NCBI RefSeq assembly: GCF_003439125.1
Contig: NZ_QSUU01000007.1
Location: 26,110 to 90,109, forward strand
Length of the DNA: 64,000 nucleotides
Direction: 5' to 3'
Source of the DNA: Collinsella sp. OM04-5
Lineage (GTDB): Bacteria; Actinomycetota; Coriobacteriia; Coriobacteriales; Coriobacteriaceae
Shown here: positions 27,477-38,002 of the stretch, one piece after another
Position numbering within the stretch: the first letter of the stretch is position 1
Layout: each line of letters starts with the position of its first letter
Position numbers and translations under genes: made by a program
Notes under the pieces: model-generated
The model's input: the letters and a program-made list of their open reading frames with translations, nothing else
The model's database searches: none
Told to the model about the DNA's origin: nothing

Positions 27477-27499
27477 ACTGGTAAACAATGGTGATAATT

Positions 27500-28765
27500 A
27501 TGCCAAAGAAGTACTACACTAGAATTATCGAAAATGAGCTTGACCAGCTGCTGGGTATATTCGGCGCCGTTCTCATCGAAGGACCGAAATGGTGCGGAAA
27601 GACGACCACGGCCGAGACCCGTGCGGCGTCCAGGCTCCTTCTCATGGACCCGTCCCGCAACTTCGAGAATCGCTTGCGTGCCGAGACTGACCCGGCTCTT
27701 GCCGTTTCCGGCGAGGTGCCGCGGCTGATTGACGAGTGGCAGGAGGTTCCGAAACTTTGGGACGCGGCACGGTTTGAGTGCGACAACCGCAGCGGCGAGC
27801 CTGGTCAGTTCATATTTACGGGGTCAGCGACACCGCGAGACGACGAACGTCCAATGCACAGTGGCGCTGGAAGGTTCGCTAAATTGCGCATGGATACCAT
27901 GACGCTTTTCGAGCTTGGGAAATCCAGCGGCGCGGTTAAGCTGTCGGGCATTATTTCTGGCGAAAAGTTCAATGGCGCTTTCGGATCGCTGGATTCCGCC
28001 TCGATTGCCGAGTACGTTGTCCGTGGCGGATGGCCCGCGGCGGTCGGTCGCGATGCGCTGGCTGCGTCGGCGATGGCGAAACGTTACATCGGCATAGTCG
28101 CCGAAGAAGATTTGTCTCGTGTCGACGGCTCTCGCCGCGACCCTGAAAAGGTCAAAGCTGTCATCGAATCGCTTGCGCGCAATGAATCCACTTTGGCGAC
28201 ACTCAAGACGCTCGTAGCCGATCTTGGTGGAGAAGTATCGAGACAAACGGCGGCATCATATATATCCCTTCTCGCTCGGGTTAGTTTCGTTCGCGATATT
28301 CCCGCATGGAACCCCGCAATGAGATCTCCCGTGCACTTAAGAGAATCGAAGAAGCATCATCTCGCTGATCCGTCACTGGCGGCCGCTGCGCTCGGAGCGA
28401 CTCCGGCGACATTGCTGCTAGATTTCAAGACGCTTGGGCTGCTTTTTGAATCGTTGGCCCTTCATGATTTGTGGGTTTATGCGCAGGCAAATGGAATGGG
28501 CCTCTATCACTATCACGATTCTCGCGATCTAGAAGTCGATGCAGTCATTGCGGCTCCCGGTGGAACGTGGATCCCGGTCGAAATCAAGCTCAGCTCCGCC
28601 CAAATCGAAGAGGCGTCTGACAGCCTTATTGCTGTCGAGAAGCGTATGGTTGCCGCCGGAAACAACCCGCCAGTTTCGAAAGTCGTAATCATTGGATTTG
28701 GTTCACAAGCCTATGTCACTGACCGCGGCGTCCAAGTTGTTCCGCTGGATGTGCTCGCGCCGTAG
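27500..28765 (+). CDS. AAA (AAA_14) ATPase with DUF4143 C-terminal domain
   Basis: About 421 residues. The N-terminal P-loop domain has Walker A GPKWCGKTT and Walker B RLIDEWQ, with a TGSATP sensor-like stretch. The C-terminal DUF4143 domain includes LFESLALHDLWVYA and a restriction-endonuclease-like strand pattern (LEVDAVIAAPGGTWIPVEIK). These proteins are common accessory genes in gut bacteria; their function is unknown. The ATG at 27488 is an alternative start. Base composition is more AT-rich than mgtA, and direct repeats flank the gene, so it was probably acquired as a unit. Confidence 0.85.
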   Translation: MPKKYYTRIIENELDQLLGIFGAVLIEGPKWCGKTTTAETRAASRLLLMDPSRNFENRLRAETDPALAVSGEVPRLIDEWQEVPKLWDAARFECDNRSGEPGQFIFTGSATPRDDERPMHSGAGRFAKLRMDTMTLFELGKSSGAVKLSGIISGEKFNGAFGSLDSASIAEYVVRGGWPAAVGRDALAASAMAKRYIGIVAEEDLSRVDGSRRDPEKVKAVIESLARNESTLATLKTLVADLGGEVSRQTAASYISLLARVSFVRDIPAWNPAMRSPVHLRESKKHHLADPSLAAAALGATPATLLLDFKTLGLLFESLALHDLWVYAQANGMGLYHYHDSRDLEVDAVIAAPGGTWIPVEIKLSSAQIEEASDSLIAVEKRMVAAGNNPPVSKVVIIGFGSQAYVTDRGVQVVPLDVLAP

Positions 28766-28770
28766 TGCAA

Positions 28771-28826
28771 TTGCAAGTTTTTACTTCTTTTAACAAGGCA
28801 CCCGACGGGCATAGGCTGCTCGCCGG
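28771..28826 (+). repeat. Direct repeat flanking the AAA ATPase gene, right copy
   Basis: Matches 27226-27300 in the same orientation. The hairpin CCCGACG/CGCCGGG with a GGCATAGGCTGCT loop may also act as a terminator. Confidence 0.7.
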
Positions 28827-28862
28827 GCGCCTTGGTTAGGATGCTATTGCTGTTGAGAACGC

Positions 28863-30305
<1,443 letters not shown>

Positions 30306-30377
30306 TCACACGCTGTTTGTCGTGGCTTCAGTATCCCCGTAAGCAGCGCGCCACTCAACGGCAACGGCGCAGGTCGG

Positions 30378-30435
30378 CACTTCTTTTCGCGCACAGACGC
30401 CCGGCAGCCGCCCCCGTCTGACACTTTTTGATACC
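30378..30435. promoter_or_regulatory. Element shared with the crr/RpiR control region
   Basis: CACTTCTTTTCGCGC and CTGACACTTTTTGATACC in the same order and spacing as at 20460-20516. It lies 85-142 bases before the GH1 start. It is a candidate binding site for a common regulator. Confidence 0.5.
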
Positions 30436-30454
30436 TGCCCGCCCAAACCGCCAA

Positions 30455-30487
30455 CCACCACAAAGGGGACAGGCACCTTTGCGGCGG
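30455..30487 (-). repeat. Inverted copy of the 24231-24263 hairpin
   Basis: The reverse complement of the hairpin upstream of mgtA, with one mismatch. It contains CACAAAGGGGACAGGCACC. Confidence 0.7.
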
Positions 30488-30491
30488 ATTG

Positions 30492-30557
30492 GGCCCGGTT
30501 TGTCTCGATCTGTAACAGTTAGGCAGCCAAAACCGGGCCTGGTGTTACAGATCGAGA
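30492..30557. repeat. Interleaved palindrome with pseudoknot-like layout
   Basis: GGCCCGGTTT (30492-30501) complements 30530-30539, and TCTCGATCTGTAACA (30503-30517) complements 30543-30557. The pairs interleave (A, B, A', B'), so both can only form together as a pseudoknot. TTTTT follows. The loop GCCAAAACCGGG is shared with the fic-flanking palindromes. Confidence 0.6.
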
Positions 30558-30582
30558 TTTTTCGGGCAGCCCCTTCAGTTTG

Positions 30583-30637
30583 TCTAAATCTGTAACAGGT
30601 AGAGACGATTTAGCCCGCTAGATGTTACAGATCGAGA
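30583..30637. repeat. Second CTGTAACA palindrome
   Basis: ATCTGTAACA (30588-30597) pairs with TGTTACAGAT (30623-30632). It is a diverged relative of the preceding element, ending 10 bases before the DUF4867 stop. With 30294-30582 it fills the 353-base gap, which has no other gene. Confidence 0.6.
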
Positions 30638-30646
30638 TGGAAGATT

Positions 30647-31291
30647 CTAGTCGCAGGCGATGTCGAGGTTCTTGCCGACGAGGCCTACGTAGCCGCCTTC
30701 GGCTGCTTTGGGGCTGTCGGCGTGGCAGAGGACCCACTTGTCGGCCTTCCAGTAGCAGTAGCTGTCGCCGGCCGCGGGCATGTCGGCCGCCGCCTCGGGG
30801 CGCGGGCCGTTGGTACCCGCCGGCAGCGCAACCATCACTTGGAAGCCGCCGTCGTCGACCATGCAGGGCGTGTAGTGAAGCGTGGTGTTGAATACCTCGA
30901 CGACCTTGCCCGCCGGCACGCGGAACGCCTTGACGCACGCGGTGTCGAGCTTGCCGTCCTCGATCTCCCAGCGATGCGCCACGAGCAGGATAAAGTCGCG
31001 GGCGCCCAGGTTAAACTCGCTGGCGCGGTGATACTCCAGGCAGTTGAGGCGTGTGTTGTGGCCGTTGCACCAGCCGAGCTGGAAGGGGCGGCCGCCAAAC
31101 ATGAGAAAGCCCAGTTTGTCGGCATCCTTGACGCCCTCGAGCTCCGGCGCACTTGCTACGTACTTACTGCCCTCGGGGATGGGCGTGGCAGAGAGCGCCT
31201 CGAGCACGGGCGACGTGAGCACGGACGGAACGTTATCCCAAACGTTGCCATAGGATTTGAACTCGGGATCGTTGACAGAGTAGATATGCAT
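30647..31291 (-). CDS. DUF4867-family protein
   Basis: 214 residues. The blocks NDPEFKSYG, FGGRPFQLGWCNGHNTRLNCLEYHRASEFN and VPAGKVVEVFNTTLHYTPC fit the DUF4867 family, a cupin-like fold. In other bacteria it often lies with sugar-catabolism genes, and its reaction is unknown. The ATG at 31291 has AGGAG at ideal spacing; a GTG two codons upstream is an alternative. It lies next to luxS with about 140 bases between. Confidence 0.65.
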   Translation of the reverse strand: MHIYSVNDPEFKSYGNVWDNVPSVLTSPVLEALSATPIPEGSKYVASAPELEGVKDADKLGFLMFGGRPFQLGWCNGHNTRLNCLEYHRASEFNLGARDFILLVAHRWEIEDGKLDTACVKAFRVPAGKVVEVFNTTLHYTPCMVDDGGFQVMVALPAGTNGPRPEAAADMPAAGDSYCYWKADKWVLCHADSPKAAEGGYVGLVGKNLDIACD

Positions 31292-31435
31292 GTTCACTCC
31301 TGTTTGTAAATGTGACTATACGAACATTCTAGAACAAACATGAGCGATTTTGAACGCTCGTCCCGACCAATCAACAAAAAGGCGCCCCCGCATAAGCGAA
31401 GACGCCCAATGCGCTCGTTTTGGGCGATAAAGCTC

Positions 31436-31924
31436 TTATGCCTGCTGATAGTGCAGGTGCTTCTCATCGATATCGGCCAGATCGCGGTCGAGGTAGCGGC
31501 GCGCGAGCCAGTTTGCCATGGGAAGGTTCTGGTCCAGGTAGTTACCGCACTCCTCGGGAGCGGCACCGGGGACATCGCCCTCAAAGCCGGCGACAAACTC
31601 GAACAGTTCGCGCACGAGCGGCAAGATTTCCTCGCTCGTCAGCTCACCAAAGACAACCAGGTAAAAGCCCGTACGGCAGCCCATGGGCCCAAAGTAGACA
31701 ATGCGGCTCGACCACTCGGCATGATTGCGGAGGAACGTCGCGCCCAGGTGCTCGATGGTGTGGCACTCGGCCGTGTTCATGACCGGCTCTTTGTTGGGCG
31801 TGGTCAGGCGTAGGTCAAAGGTGGTGACGGCGGCGCCGGTCGCCGGATCGCGGTCGATGCGGCTCACGTACACGCCGGGCTCAAGCAGCAGATGGTCAAC
31901 GGAAAAGCTCGCGATGCGCTCCAT
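31436..31924 (-). CDS. luxS: S-ribosylhomocysteine lyase LuxS
   Basis: 162 residues. The metal ligands are complete: His55 and His59 in HTIEH with Glu58, and Cys126 in EECGNYL. The catalytic Cys83 lies in GPMGCRTGFY. It splits S-ribosylhomocysteine into homocysteine and the AI-2 precursor DPD in the activated methyl cycle. It is monocistronic. Confidence 0.97.
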   Translation of the reverse strand: MERIASFSVDHLLLEPGVYVSRIDRDPATGAAVTTFDLRLTTPNKEPVMNTAECHTIEHLGATFLRNHAEWSSRIVYFGPMGCRTGFYLVVFGELTSEEILPLVRELFEFVAGFEGDVPGAAPEECGNYLDQNLPMANWLARRYLDRDLADIDEKHLHYQQA

Positions 31925-31949
31925 GGCAGATCCTCTCGATAGTCAAATT

Positions 31950-32016
31950 GGGACGGGGCTCTTTTAGCTGGTTCGAATGGTCGCACCAATCATACCAGTC
32001 AAAAAAGCCCCGTCCC
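31950..32016. repeat. GGGACGGGGCT palindrome between luxS and the nucleoside hydrolase gene
   Basis: GGGACGGGGCT (31950-31960) pairs with AGCCCCGTCCC (32006-32016). The interior holds a second pairing, TAGCTGGT with ACCAGTC-type sequence. A related GGGACGGGACTCTTTTAGCT fragment lies at 18616. It may terminate the nucleoside hydrolase transcript, which reads towards it. Confidence 0.65.
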
Positions 32017-32027
32017 AAAAAGACAAC

Positions 32028-33002
32028 TTAGCCAAGGACACGGGCCATACGGGCCTTGAACTCGGACAGGAAGCGCGGGGTATCGACGGTCAGCGCCACG
32101 AGTGTGCTCTTGTCGGGATCTGCCACGCGGCGCTCATCGCAGATGGTGCGGCCGCGATACTCACCCAGCAAGTCAACACGCAGGTTACAGCCGAGCGCAC
32201 CCACGAGCGTGGGATCAATCGCCACGGCAACCGCCAGCGGATCGTGCAGCGCGCAGCCGCCCAGGTAGGACGCGTTCATCTCGTACGAACCAATGTAGTG
32301 CTCGACCATGCTCGCAAATGCGCAGCCGGCCATGGTTCCCGAACCCGTCCAGCCGGCAATGTCGCGGCGCGTGAGCACCACGCGATGCGTCACGTCCAGG
32401 CCCACCATGGTGAGCTTACGGCCCGAGCGCAGCACCGCGTCGGCTGCCTCGGGGTCGCTCGCCATGTTGGCCTCGGCGCCCGCGCTCACGTTACCGGGCA
32501 CGGTAAGGGCGCCGCCCATCACGACCACGCGGCCGATGGACATCATCGCCGCCGCATCGCGCTCCAGGGCGAGCGCTAGGTTGGAGAGCGGGCCAGTCGC
32601 TACGTAGACCAGATCGGGACCATAGGTGCGCGCGGCATCGATCAGATAATCGACCGCAGCGTTGCCGTCGGCCGAGGTCGCCCCCACCGGCTCGTAGGGC
32701 GACGCGGGCACGCTCGCGCCGCCGATGCCGTTCTTGCCGTGAATGAGCGCGGTGGACGCCGGCGGCGTATAGGGCTCAGTCGCTTGCAGAGGACGGTCGG
32801 CACCCAGGTACACCGGCACCTCGGGACGGCCCAACAGGTCGAGCACCGCCAGGCAGTTGTGCGCCGACTGCTCGACGCGCACGTTGCCAAAGCATGTGGT
32901 GATGCCCACGAGCTCCACCTCGGGGCTCGCGATGGCATAGGCAAGCGCCATCGCATCGTCCACACCCATATCCAGATCAAGGATCAGCTTCTTAGTTGCC
33001 AT
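32028..33002 (-). CDS. Inosine-uridine-preferring nucleoside hydrolase
   Basis: 324 residues. The Ca2+-binding N-terminus is DLDMGVDDAMAL (a variant of DTDPGxDD), with later YVATGPLSNLALAL, VVMGGAL and CALHDPLAVA supplying further site residues. It hydrolyses ribonucleosides to base and ribose. Ribokinase lies 27 bases upstream in the same direction, so the two likely form a ribose-salvage operon. Confidence 0.92.
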   Translation of the reverse strand: MATKKLILDLDMGVDDAMALAYAIASPEVELVGITTCFGNVRVEQSAHNCLAVLDLLGRPEVPVYLGADRPLQATEPYTPPASTALIHGKNGIGGASVPASPYEPVGATSADGNAAVDYLIDAARTYGPDLVYVATGPLSNLALALERDAAAMMSIGRVVVMGGALTVPGNVSAGAEANMASDPEAADAVLRSGRKLTMVGLDVTHRVVLTRRDIAGWTGSGTMAGCAFASMVEHYIGSYEMNASYLGGCALHDPLAVAVAIDPTLVGALGCNLRVDLLGEYRGRTICDERRVADPDKSTLVALTVDTPRFLSEFKARMARVLG

Positions 33003-33029
33003 TGTTTTACTCCGCTTCTCCGTCTTGTA

Positions 33030-34001
33030 CTAATCGTCTAAACCAAACATGCGCCCAACTTCGGCACGCGTGGGAATCGACTGCTGCGCGCCCAAACGCG
33101 ACACCGTCACCGCCGAGGCACGGGCGCCGGCGGCCATGCATTCAAAGAGCGGCAGGCCCTCCAGGCGAGCCGCCGCAAGCGCACCAATAAACGTATCGCC
33201 CGCGGCCGTCGTATCGACCACCGCGCACGAAAGTGCCGGCATGCGCAGCAGCTCACCGTCATCGCCAAATGCAACTGAGCCGGCACCGCCTAGCGTGATG
33301 ACCGCAGCCCCGGCGCCCTTGTCGAGCAGCGCATTGAGCGCGGCGACGCAACTCGCATCATCCGTGGGCAGAATGCCCGTCAGCACCTGGCACTCGGTCT
33401 CGTTGGGGCAGACCAGGTCGACCGCAGGCCAGACCTCCGCAGGCAGCTCGCAGGCGGGCGCTGGATTAAAGACCGTATAGAACCCCAGCTCGTGAGCGCA
33501 AACAAGCGCCTCGGCCGTCGCCACAAGGTCACATTCGCCCTGGGCGATAAAGACGCTTCCGGCAGCCGGGGCAATCTCGCTGGCGTCGCCGTCGAGCTCA
33601 TGGGCCACCAGACGCCTCAACGCGCAGGCAACGTCCGCGCCCGCAAGCGCATGGTTGGCGCCCGGTGACAGTATGATGCGGTTGTCGCCCTCGCAGCGAA
33701 TGATAGTCGCGGTGCCGGTCTCCACGTCATCGCGAAGCGCCACGAACTCAACACTCACGCCGGCATCCTGGAGCCCCGCCACAAGCGCATCGCCAAAGGT
33801 ATCACGTCCAACAGCGCCGATCATGCATGTGCGCGCACCCATGCGCGCGGCGGCAACGGCCTGGTTAGCGCCCTTACCGCCGGCGTTGGTGATAAACCCG
33901 CTGCCGCCGACGGTCTCGCCCGCACGCGGCATGCGCTCGCACGCCACCGAAAGGTCCATGTTCATGCTGCCGAACACCGCAATGATGTCGCGATCTGCCA
34001 T
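33030..34001 (-). CDS. rbsK: Ribokinase
   Basis: 323 residues of the PfkB family. GGKGANQAVAAAR is signature 1, and DTTAAGDTFIGAL is signature 2 with Ala in place of the usual Gly before AGD; the catalytic Asp is kept. It phosphorylates ribose to ribose 5-phosphate. The ATG at 34001 follows GAGGAGG. It is first in the operon, with the nucleoside hydrolase downstream. Confidence 0.92.
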   Translation of the reverse strand: MADRDIIAVFGSMNMDLSVACERMPRAGETVGGSGFITNAGGKGANQAVAAARMGARTCMIGAVGRDTFGDALVAGLQDAGVSVEFVALRDDVETGTATIIRCEGDNRIILSPGANHALAGADVACALRRLVAHELDGDASEIAPAAGSVFIAQGECDLVATAEALVCAHELGFYTVFNPAPACELPAEVWPAVDLVCPNETECQVLTGILPTDDASCVAALNALLDKGAGAAVITLGGAGSVAFGDDGELLRMPALSCAVVDTTAAGDTFIGALAAARLEGLPLFECMAAGARASAVTVSRLGAQQSIPTRAEVGRMFGLDD

Positions 34002-34188
34002 GGAAACCTCCTCATCTGCGGGCCTTATGCCCACCGTCGACCATCGATTGTGCGCCCTCGCACCCCCTATAACTTTAGTTCACTTTGATGTGGACGCACG
34101 CTTGAGCTTGCGCCAGCAGCAAGCATTCACAGGAGCAGGCAGCTACAATAAATACGTGCTGATTATTCTCGTCATTGGATGATGTTTT

Positions 34189-36405
34189 ATGGAACAATTC
34201 TCGCAATCGGGCTCGCGCGGTCGACGCCGCACAGGCAACGAGCCGGCGCCGCACGAACGCGTGAAGAGCGAACGCCGTACCAACGAGCCGCGACGCACCG
34301 CAAGCCCTCATCGCGCTTCTACCAACAACGCGGGCCGCGCCAACACTCCCGCCGCGGAGCAGACGCCCGCTCGCCCCAAGTCCCGCTACATCCCTGCCCT
34401 TGACGGCCTACGCACGCTTGCCGTCGTCGCAGTGGTGCTCTATCACCTCAACCTCACGTGGGCTCAGGGCGGCCTGCTCGGCGTCACGATCTTCTTTGTG
34501 CTTTCGGGCTATCTGATCACGCGCTTGCTGCTCAACGAAGTCGCTAAGACCGGCCGCATCGACCTCAAGAGCTTCTGGATTCGCCGCATCCGTCGCCTGG
34601 TCCCCGCCGTGGTAACGGTAGTGTTCGTGACCTGCGCGCTGTGCACCATCTTTAACCACGTGATGCTCACCAAGATGCGCCCCGACATCCTGCCGTCGCT
34701 GTTGTTCTTCAACAACTGGTGGCAGATTGCCCAAAACGTCTCGTACTTCAATGCTCTGGGCGACCCCTCGCCGCTCACGCACTTTTGGTCGCTTGCCATC
34801 GAGGAACAGTTCTACCTGATTTGGCCGCCACTGCTGTTTGCCATGGTATCCATGCATGTGAGCAAGCCCAACACGCGCCGCGTGGTTCTGGGCCTTGCCG
34901 CGGCATCTGCCCTCGCCATGATGGTGCTTTACAACCCTGCCGCCGACCCCAGCCGCGTGTACTACGGCACCGACACCCGCGTGTTCTCACTGCTGCTGGG
35001 TGCCTGGATGGCCTTTATCCCCGATCGCGACCTGGCGCCAGTGCGTCTCGCTCATCGTTTGGGGCTCAATCGCCTGGCCGGCGCCGCCAAGCACGGCAAG
35101 AACGCCGAGGGCAAGTCTGGCGAGAAGGCCGACGAAGCAGCCGAGACCGCCCCGGCACAGCCGAGCGCCCTCGTGCGCTTTTGGTCCTCGCCCGCATCCA
35201 TCGATGTGTTGGGCGTCGTGGGTCTGGTTGGCCTTGCCGCCATGGTCGCGCTCACCAACGGCTACACCGCGTTCCAGTATCGCGGCGGCACGCTGCTATG
35301 CTCCATCCTCACGCTCATGGTCATTGCCGCCTGCGTGCAGCCCCAGGGAATGGTTGCCCGCGCGCTATCCGCCGAGCCGCTCGTGTGGGTTGGCAAGCGC
35401 TCGTACAGCATCTACCTGTGGCACTATCCGCTGCTGTTGCTCATGAACCCGGTCGCCAACATCAACGATACGCCCTGGTGGCAGTACATTTTGCAGGTAC
35501 TGCTGGTGGTCGCCGTAGCCGAGTGCTCCTACCGCTTTATCGAGACGCCGTTTAGGAAGGGCGCCTTCGGCCGTACCGTCGCCGAATTCCGCGATGGCAC
35601 CGCCACGCCCGCCAACTGGGCACGCGCGCACGTCCCTGTCTGCGCAGCCTGCGCTGTCGTGTTGGTCGTTGCACTGGGCGGCCTGATTTTTGTGCCCGAG
35701 ACGTCTGCGCTGAGCGGCGAGGGCGCCGAAGTTCTGAACAAGGAAGCCAAAAACACCGCGCCCACCGACCAGCAGGCGGCCGACGACACCGACAAGGACA
35801 ACGACGGCTTCCCCGATGGCTCCTACGACCTGTTGATGATCGGTGACTCCGTGTCGCTGCGCGCCGTTGATTCCTTTGACGGCGTGTTTCCTCACAGCCA
35901 TATCGATGCCGAAAAGGGCCGCCAGTTTGATGCGGGCCGCGCGACATTTGAGGGCTATATCCAGCAGAACCTTGCCGGCAAGATCGTGGTCTTTGCCCTG
36001 GGCACTAACGGTTTGGTAACGGACGCCCAGGTCGACGCGATCATGGCCGACGCCGGCGAGCAGCGTATTGTCGTGTTTGTAAACACGCGTAGCCCGCAGC
36101 CGTGGGTCGGGTCCACGAACCAGGCCATCGCCAACGCCGCCACGCGCTACAAGAATGTACGCGTTATCGACTGGTACGGGCACAGTGCCAACCGCAACGA
36201 CCTGTTCGATGGCGACGGCACGCACCTGTCGACTACCGGCGTGACCGAGTACCTCAACCTGATCCACGATGCCGTCAAGAAAGACCTGCCCGTGCACCCC
36301 GAGGACCACGTCAACGATCCGCAGCCGGCAACCGTCAAGTCCGCCGCCGACGCACTCGTCAACGCGCTCGCCTACAAACCGCACAAGCTGGGCACCGACA
36401 AGTAA
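34189..36405 (+). CDS. OatA-like O-acyltransferase (acyltransferase 3 plus SGNH domain)
   Basis: 738 residues. After a basic, disordered N-terminal tail of about 65 residues, an Acyl_transf_3 domain spans about 66-480 (ALDGLRTLAVVAVVLYHL; FFVLSGYLITRLL; HFWSLAIEEQFYLIWP). The C-terminal extracytoplasmic SGNH domain has LLMIGDSVSLRA (Ser) and DGTHLSTTG (Asp-His). It transfers acetyl groups to an exported polymer, probably peptidoglycan muramate. The loop between membrane segments near residue 300 is Ala/Lys/Glu-rich. No ribosome binding site is obvious. Confidence 0.9.
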   Translation: MEQFSQSGSRGRRRTGNEPAPHERVKSERRTNEPRRTASPHRASTNNAGRANTPAAEQTPARPKSRYIPALDGLRTLAVVAVVLYHLNLTWAQGGLLGVTIFFVLSGYLITRLLLNEVAKTGRIDLKSFWIRRIRRLVPAVVTVVFVTCALCTIFNHVMLTKMRPDILPSLLFFNNWWQIAQNVSYFNALGDPSPLTHFWSLAIEEQFYLIWPPLLFAMVSMHVSKPNTRRVVLGLAAASALAMMVLYNPAADPSRVYYGTDTRVFSLLLGAWMAFIPDRDLAPVRLAHRLGLNRLAGAAKHGKNAEGKSGEKADEAAETAPAQPSALVRFWSSPASIDVLGVVGLVGLAAMVALTNGYTAFQYRGGTLLCSILTLMVIAACVQPQGMVARALSAEPLVWVGKRSYSIYLWHYPLLLLMNPVANINDTPWWQYILQVLLVVAVAECSYRFIETPFRKGAFGRTVAEFRDGTATPANWARAHVPVCAACAVVLVVALGGLIFVPETSALSGEGAEVLNKEAKNTAPTDQQAADDTDKDNDGFPDGSYDLLMIGDSVSLRAVDSFDGVFPHSHIDAEKGRQFDAGRATFEGYIQQNLAGKIVVFALGTNGLVTDAQVDAIMADAGEQRIVVFVNTRSPQPWVGSTNQAIANAATRYKNVRVIDWYGHSANRNDLFDGDGTHLSTTGVTEYLNLIHDAVKKDLPVHPEDHVNDPQPATVKSAADALVNALAYKPHKLGTDK

Positions 36406-36456
36406 CCCGCAGCAAACAACCCAAAATCACTCTTTTCGAGCCGGCCCCAAGAGGTC

Positions 36457-36649
36457 GTGGACAAAAAGGAGCAAATATGAGTACTGTTACCATTTTAGTA
36501 GCAGGCAAAACCACCCAAAATGGCGCCCATGCGGTAGCGCGCGAGGTAGCGCGCAGAGATGTGGTGTAAGAGGCGGGGAATCCCCCGCCTCTTACACCAC
36601 ATCTCTGCGCGCTACCCAACAGTACTCATATTTGGCATTTTTTGTCCAC
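36457..36649. repeat. Nested giant palindrome, 193 bp
   Basis: The inner perfect 34-bp arms are 36545-36578 and 36583-36616 around the four-base loop AATC. The outer arms (36457-36488 and 36618-36649) match at about 28 of 32 positions. The left outer arm is followed by about 56 bases absent from the right side. The right side is thus an inverted, internally deleted copy of the left. It lies between two convergent genes, in a 326-base gap that also holds a normal terminator. Confidence 0.85.
36477..36569 (+). CDS. 30-residue ORF inside the giant palindrome
   Basis: MSTVTILVAGKTTQNGAHAV then AREVARRDVV and TAA. AAAAGGAG lies at ideal spacing before the ATG. The mirrored arm carries the same start (ATGAGTACTGTT) with a stop after two more codons. 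It may be the 5' end of a lost gene or a real micropeptide; I do not recognise it. Confidence 0.3.
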   Translation: MSTVTILVAGKTTQNGAHAVAREVARRDVV

Positions 36650-36681
36650 TCGCATATTACCAACCCCCTATAACAGGCAAA

Positions 36682-36714
36682 AAACAGGCCGCAGCCCATC
36701 GCTGCGGCCTGTTT
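36682..36714. terminator. Bidirectional terminator between acyltransferase and Nramp genes
   Basis: AAACAGGCCGCAGC pairs with GCTGCGGCCTGTTT around CCATC, with AAAAA on the left and TTT on the right, so it can act on both strands. Confidence 0.8.
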
Positions 36715-36731
36715 GGAGTCAAAAAGAGGCG

Positions 36732-37994
36732 CTAAGCGCTGTAACCCATCGCCTGCAGAACAAACATGACGACCGTGAGCACCGTAATCACGCCGATAGT
36801 CGCCCAAGTGAGCACGTTCCACACGCGGCCGTTGCGGTTGGCACCCATAATGTGACGGTCGGCGGCGATAACCACCTGGAACACCAGAACCACGGGCAGT
36901 AGCACGCCATTGATGACCTGCGAGGTCATCATAATCTGGAACAGATCGACGCCGGGCATAAGCACCAGCACGGCAGAGATACCGATGATGGCCGTAATGA
37001 TGCCGCGATAGACCGGGGCCTCGTCCCAGCTGCGGTCGGCACCGCGCTCCCAGCCAAATGCCTCGCAGATAGCGCTCGACGTAACGCCCGGCAGCACGCA
37101 GGCAGCCAAGAAGCTCGCCGCGACCAGGCCCGAGGCAAACAGTACCGTAGACCACTGACCCGCAATAGGCTCCAGCGCGCGGGCAGCATCGGCAGCATCG
37201 CTAATCTGAATACCCGCCGGGAACAACACCGTGCCGGTCGTGATGATAATAAAGCCGGCAATGATATCGGCAGCAAGCGAGCCGCTCACGGTATCGATGC
37301 GCTGCAGCACGATATCGTCCTCGCCCGCGTTCTTATCGACCACGTTGTTCTGCGCCAAGAAAATCATCCACGGCGCGATGGTGGTACCGATCGTTGCGAC
37401 CACGAGCGACACGTAGCTGGGGTCATTTTGAATGTTGGGCACGACCAGGTCGACCGCGACCTCACCCCAGTTGGGGCCAGCCATAAACGCGGCGACAATA
37501 TAGGTCACGAACACGCAGCTCACCAGCAGCAGAATCTTCTCGATGCGCTGGAAACTCCCCGACATGGTAAGCATCCACACCAGCAGCGCCACCAACGGCA
37601 CCGAGATGCTCGCCGGCACGCCAAAGAGGGCAAGGCCGCTCGCAATACCCGCAAACTCCGAAATGGTCACAGCCGTGTTGGCGATCAACAGCGCCGCCAT
37701 AGCAAGTACACTCTTGCGCACGCCAAAGCGCTCGCGAATGAGCGATGCCAGGCCCTTGCCCGTCACGCAGCCGCAACGCGCCGCGGTCTCCTGCGTCACG
37801 ATGAGCAGCACAGTCATGACGGGAAGCATCCAGAGCATCTTGTAGCCATAGCTGGCACCCGCACTGGAATACGTTGCAATGCCGCCGGCGTCATTGCCCG
37901 AAAGCGCCGCCAGCAGACCGGGACCCATAGCGCCAAAGATGGCCGCGATGGTCAGCTTTTGCTTGGTGCCCGACTTTTGCTTGGTATTTTGCAC
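36732..37994 (-). CDS. Nramp-like divalent metal transporter
   Basis: About 420 residues with roughly 11 membrane segments. The first segment carries SGNDAGGIATYSSAGASYGY in place of the DPGN of classical MntH; this NDAGG-type clade is common in actinobacteria. TIGTTIAPWMIFLAQNNVV corresponds to the sixth segment, where the MPH motif of MntH reads APW, so manganese may not be the substrate. The GTG at 37994 starts 8 bases after the MgtE-like gene stops. The two form an operon. Confidence 0.8.
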   Translation of the reverse strand: MQNTKQKSGTKQKLTIAAIFGAMGPGLLAALSGNDAGGIATYSSAGASYGYKMLWMLPVMTVLLIVTQETAARCGCVTGKGLASLIRERFGVRKSVLAMAALLIANTAVTISEFAGIASGLALFGVPASISVPLVALLVWMLTMSGSFQRIEKILLLVSCVFVTYIVAAFMAGPNWGEVAVDLVVPNIQNDPSYVSLVVATIGTTIAPWMIFLAQNNVVDKNAGEDDIVLQRIDTVSGSLAADIIAGFIIITTGTVLFPAGIQISDAADAARALEPIAGQWSTVLFASGLVAASFLAACVLPGVTSSAICEAFGWERGADRSWDEAPVYRGIITAIIGISAVLVLMPGVDLFQIMMTSQVINGVLLPVVLVFQVVIAADRHIMGANRNGRVWNVLTWATIGVITVLTVVMFVLQAMGYSA

Positions 37995-38002
37995 GCGACC
38001 AC

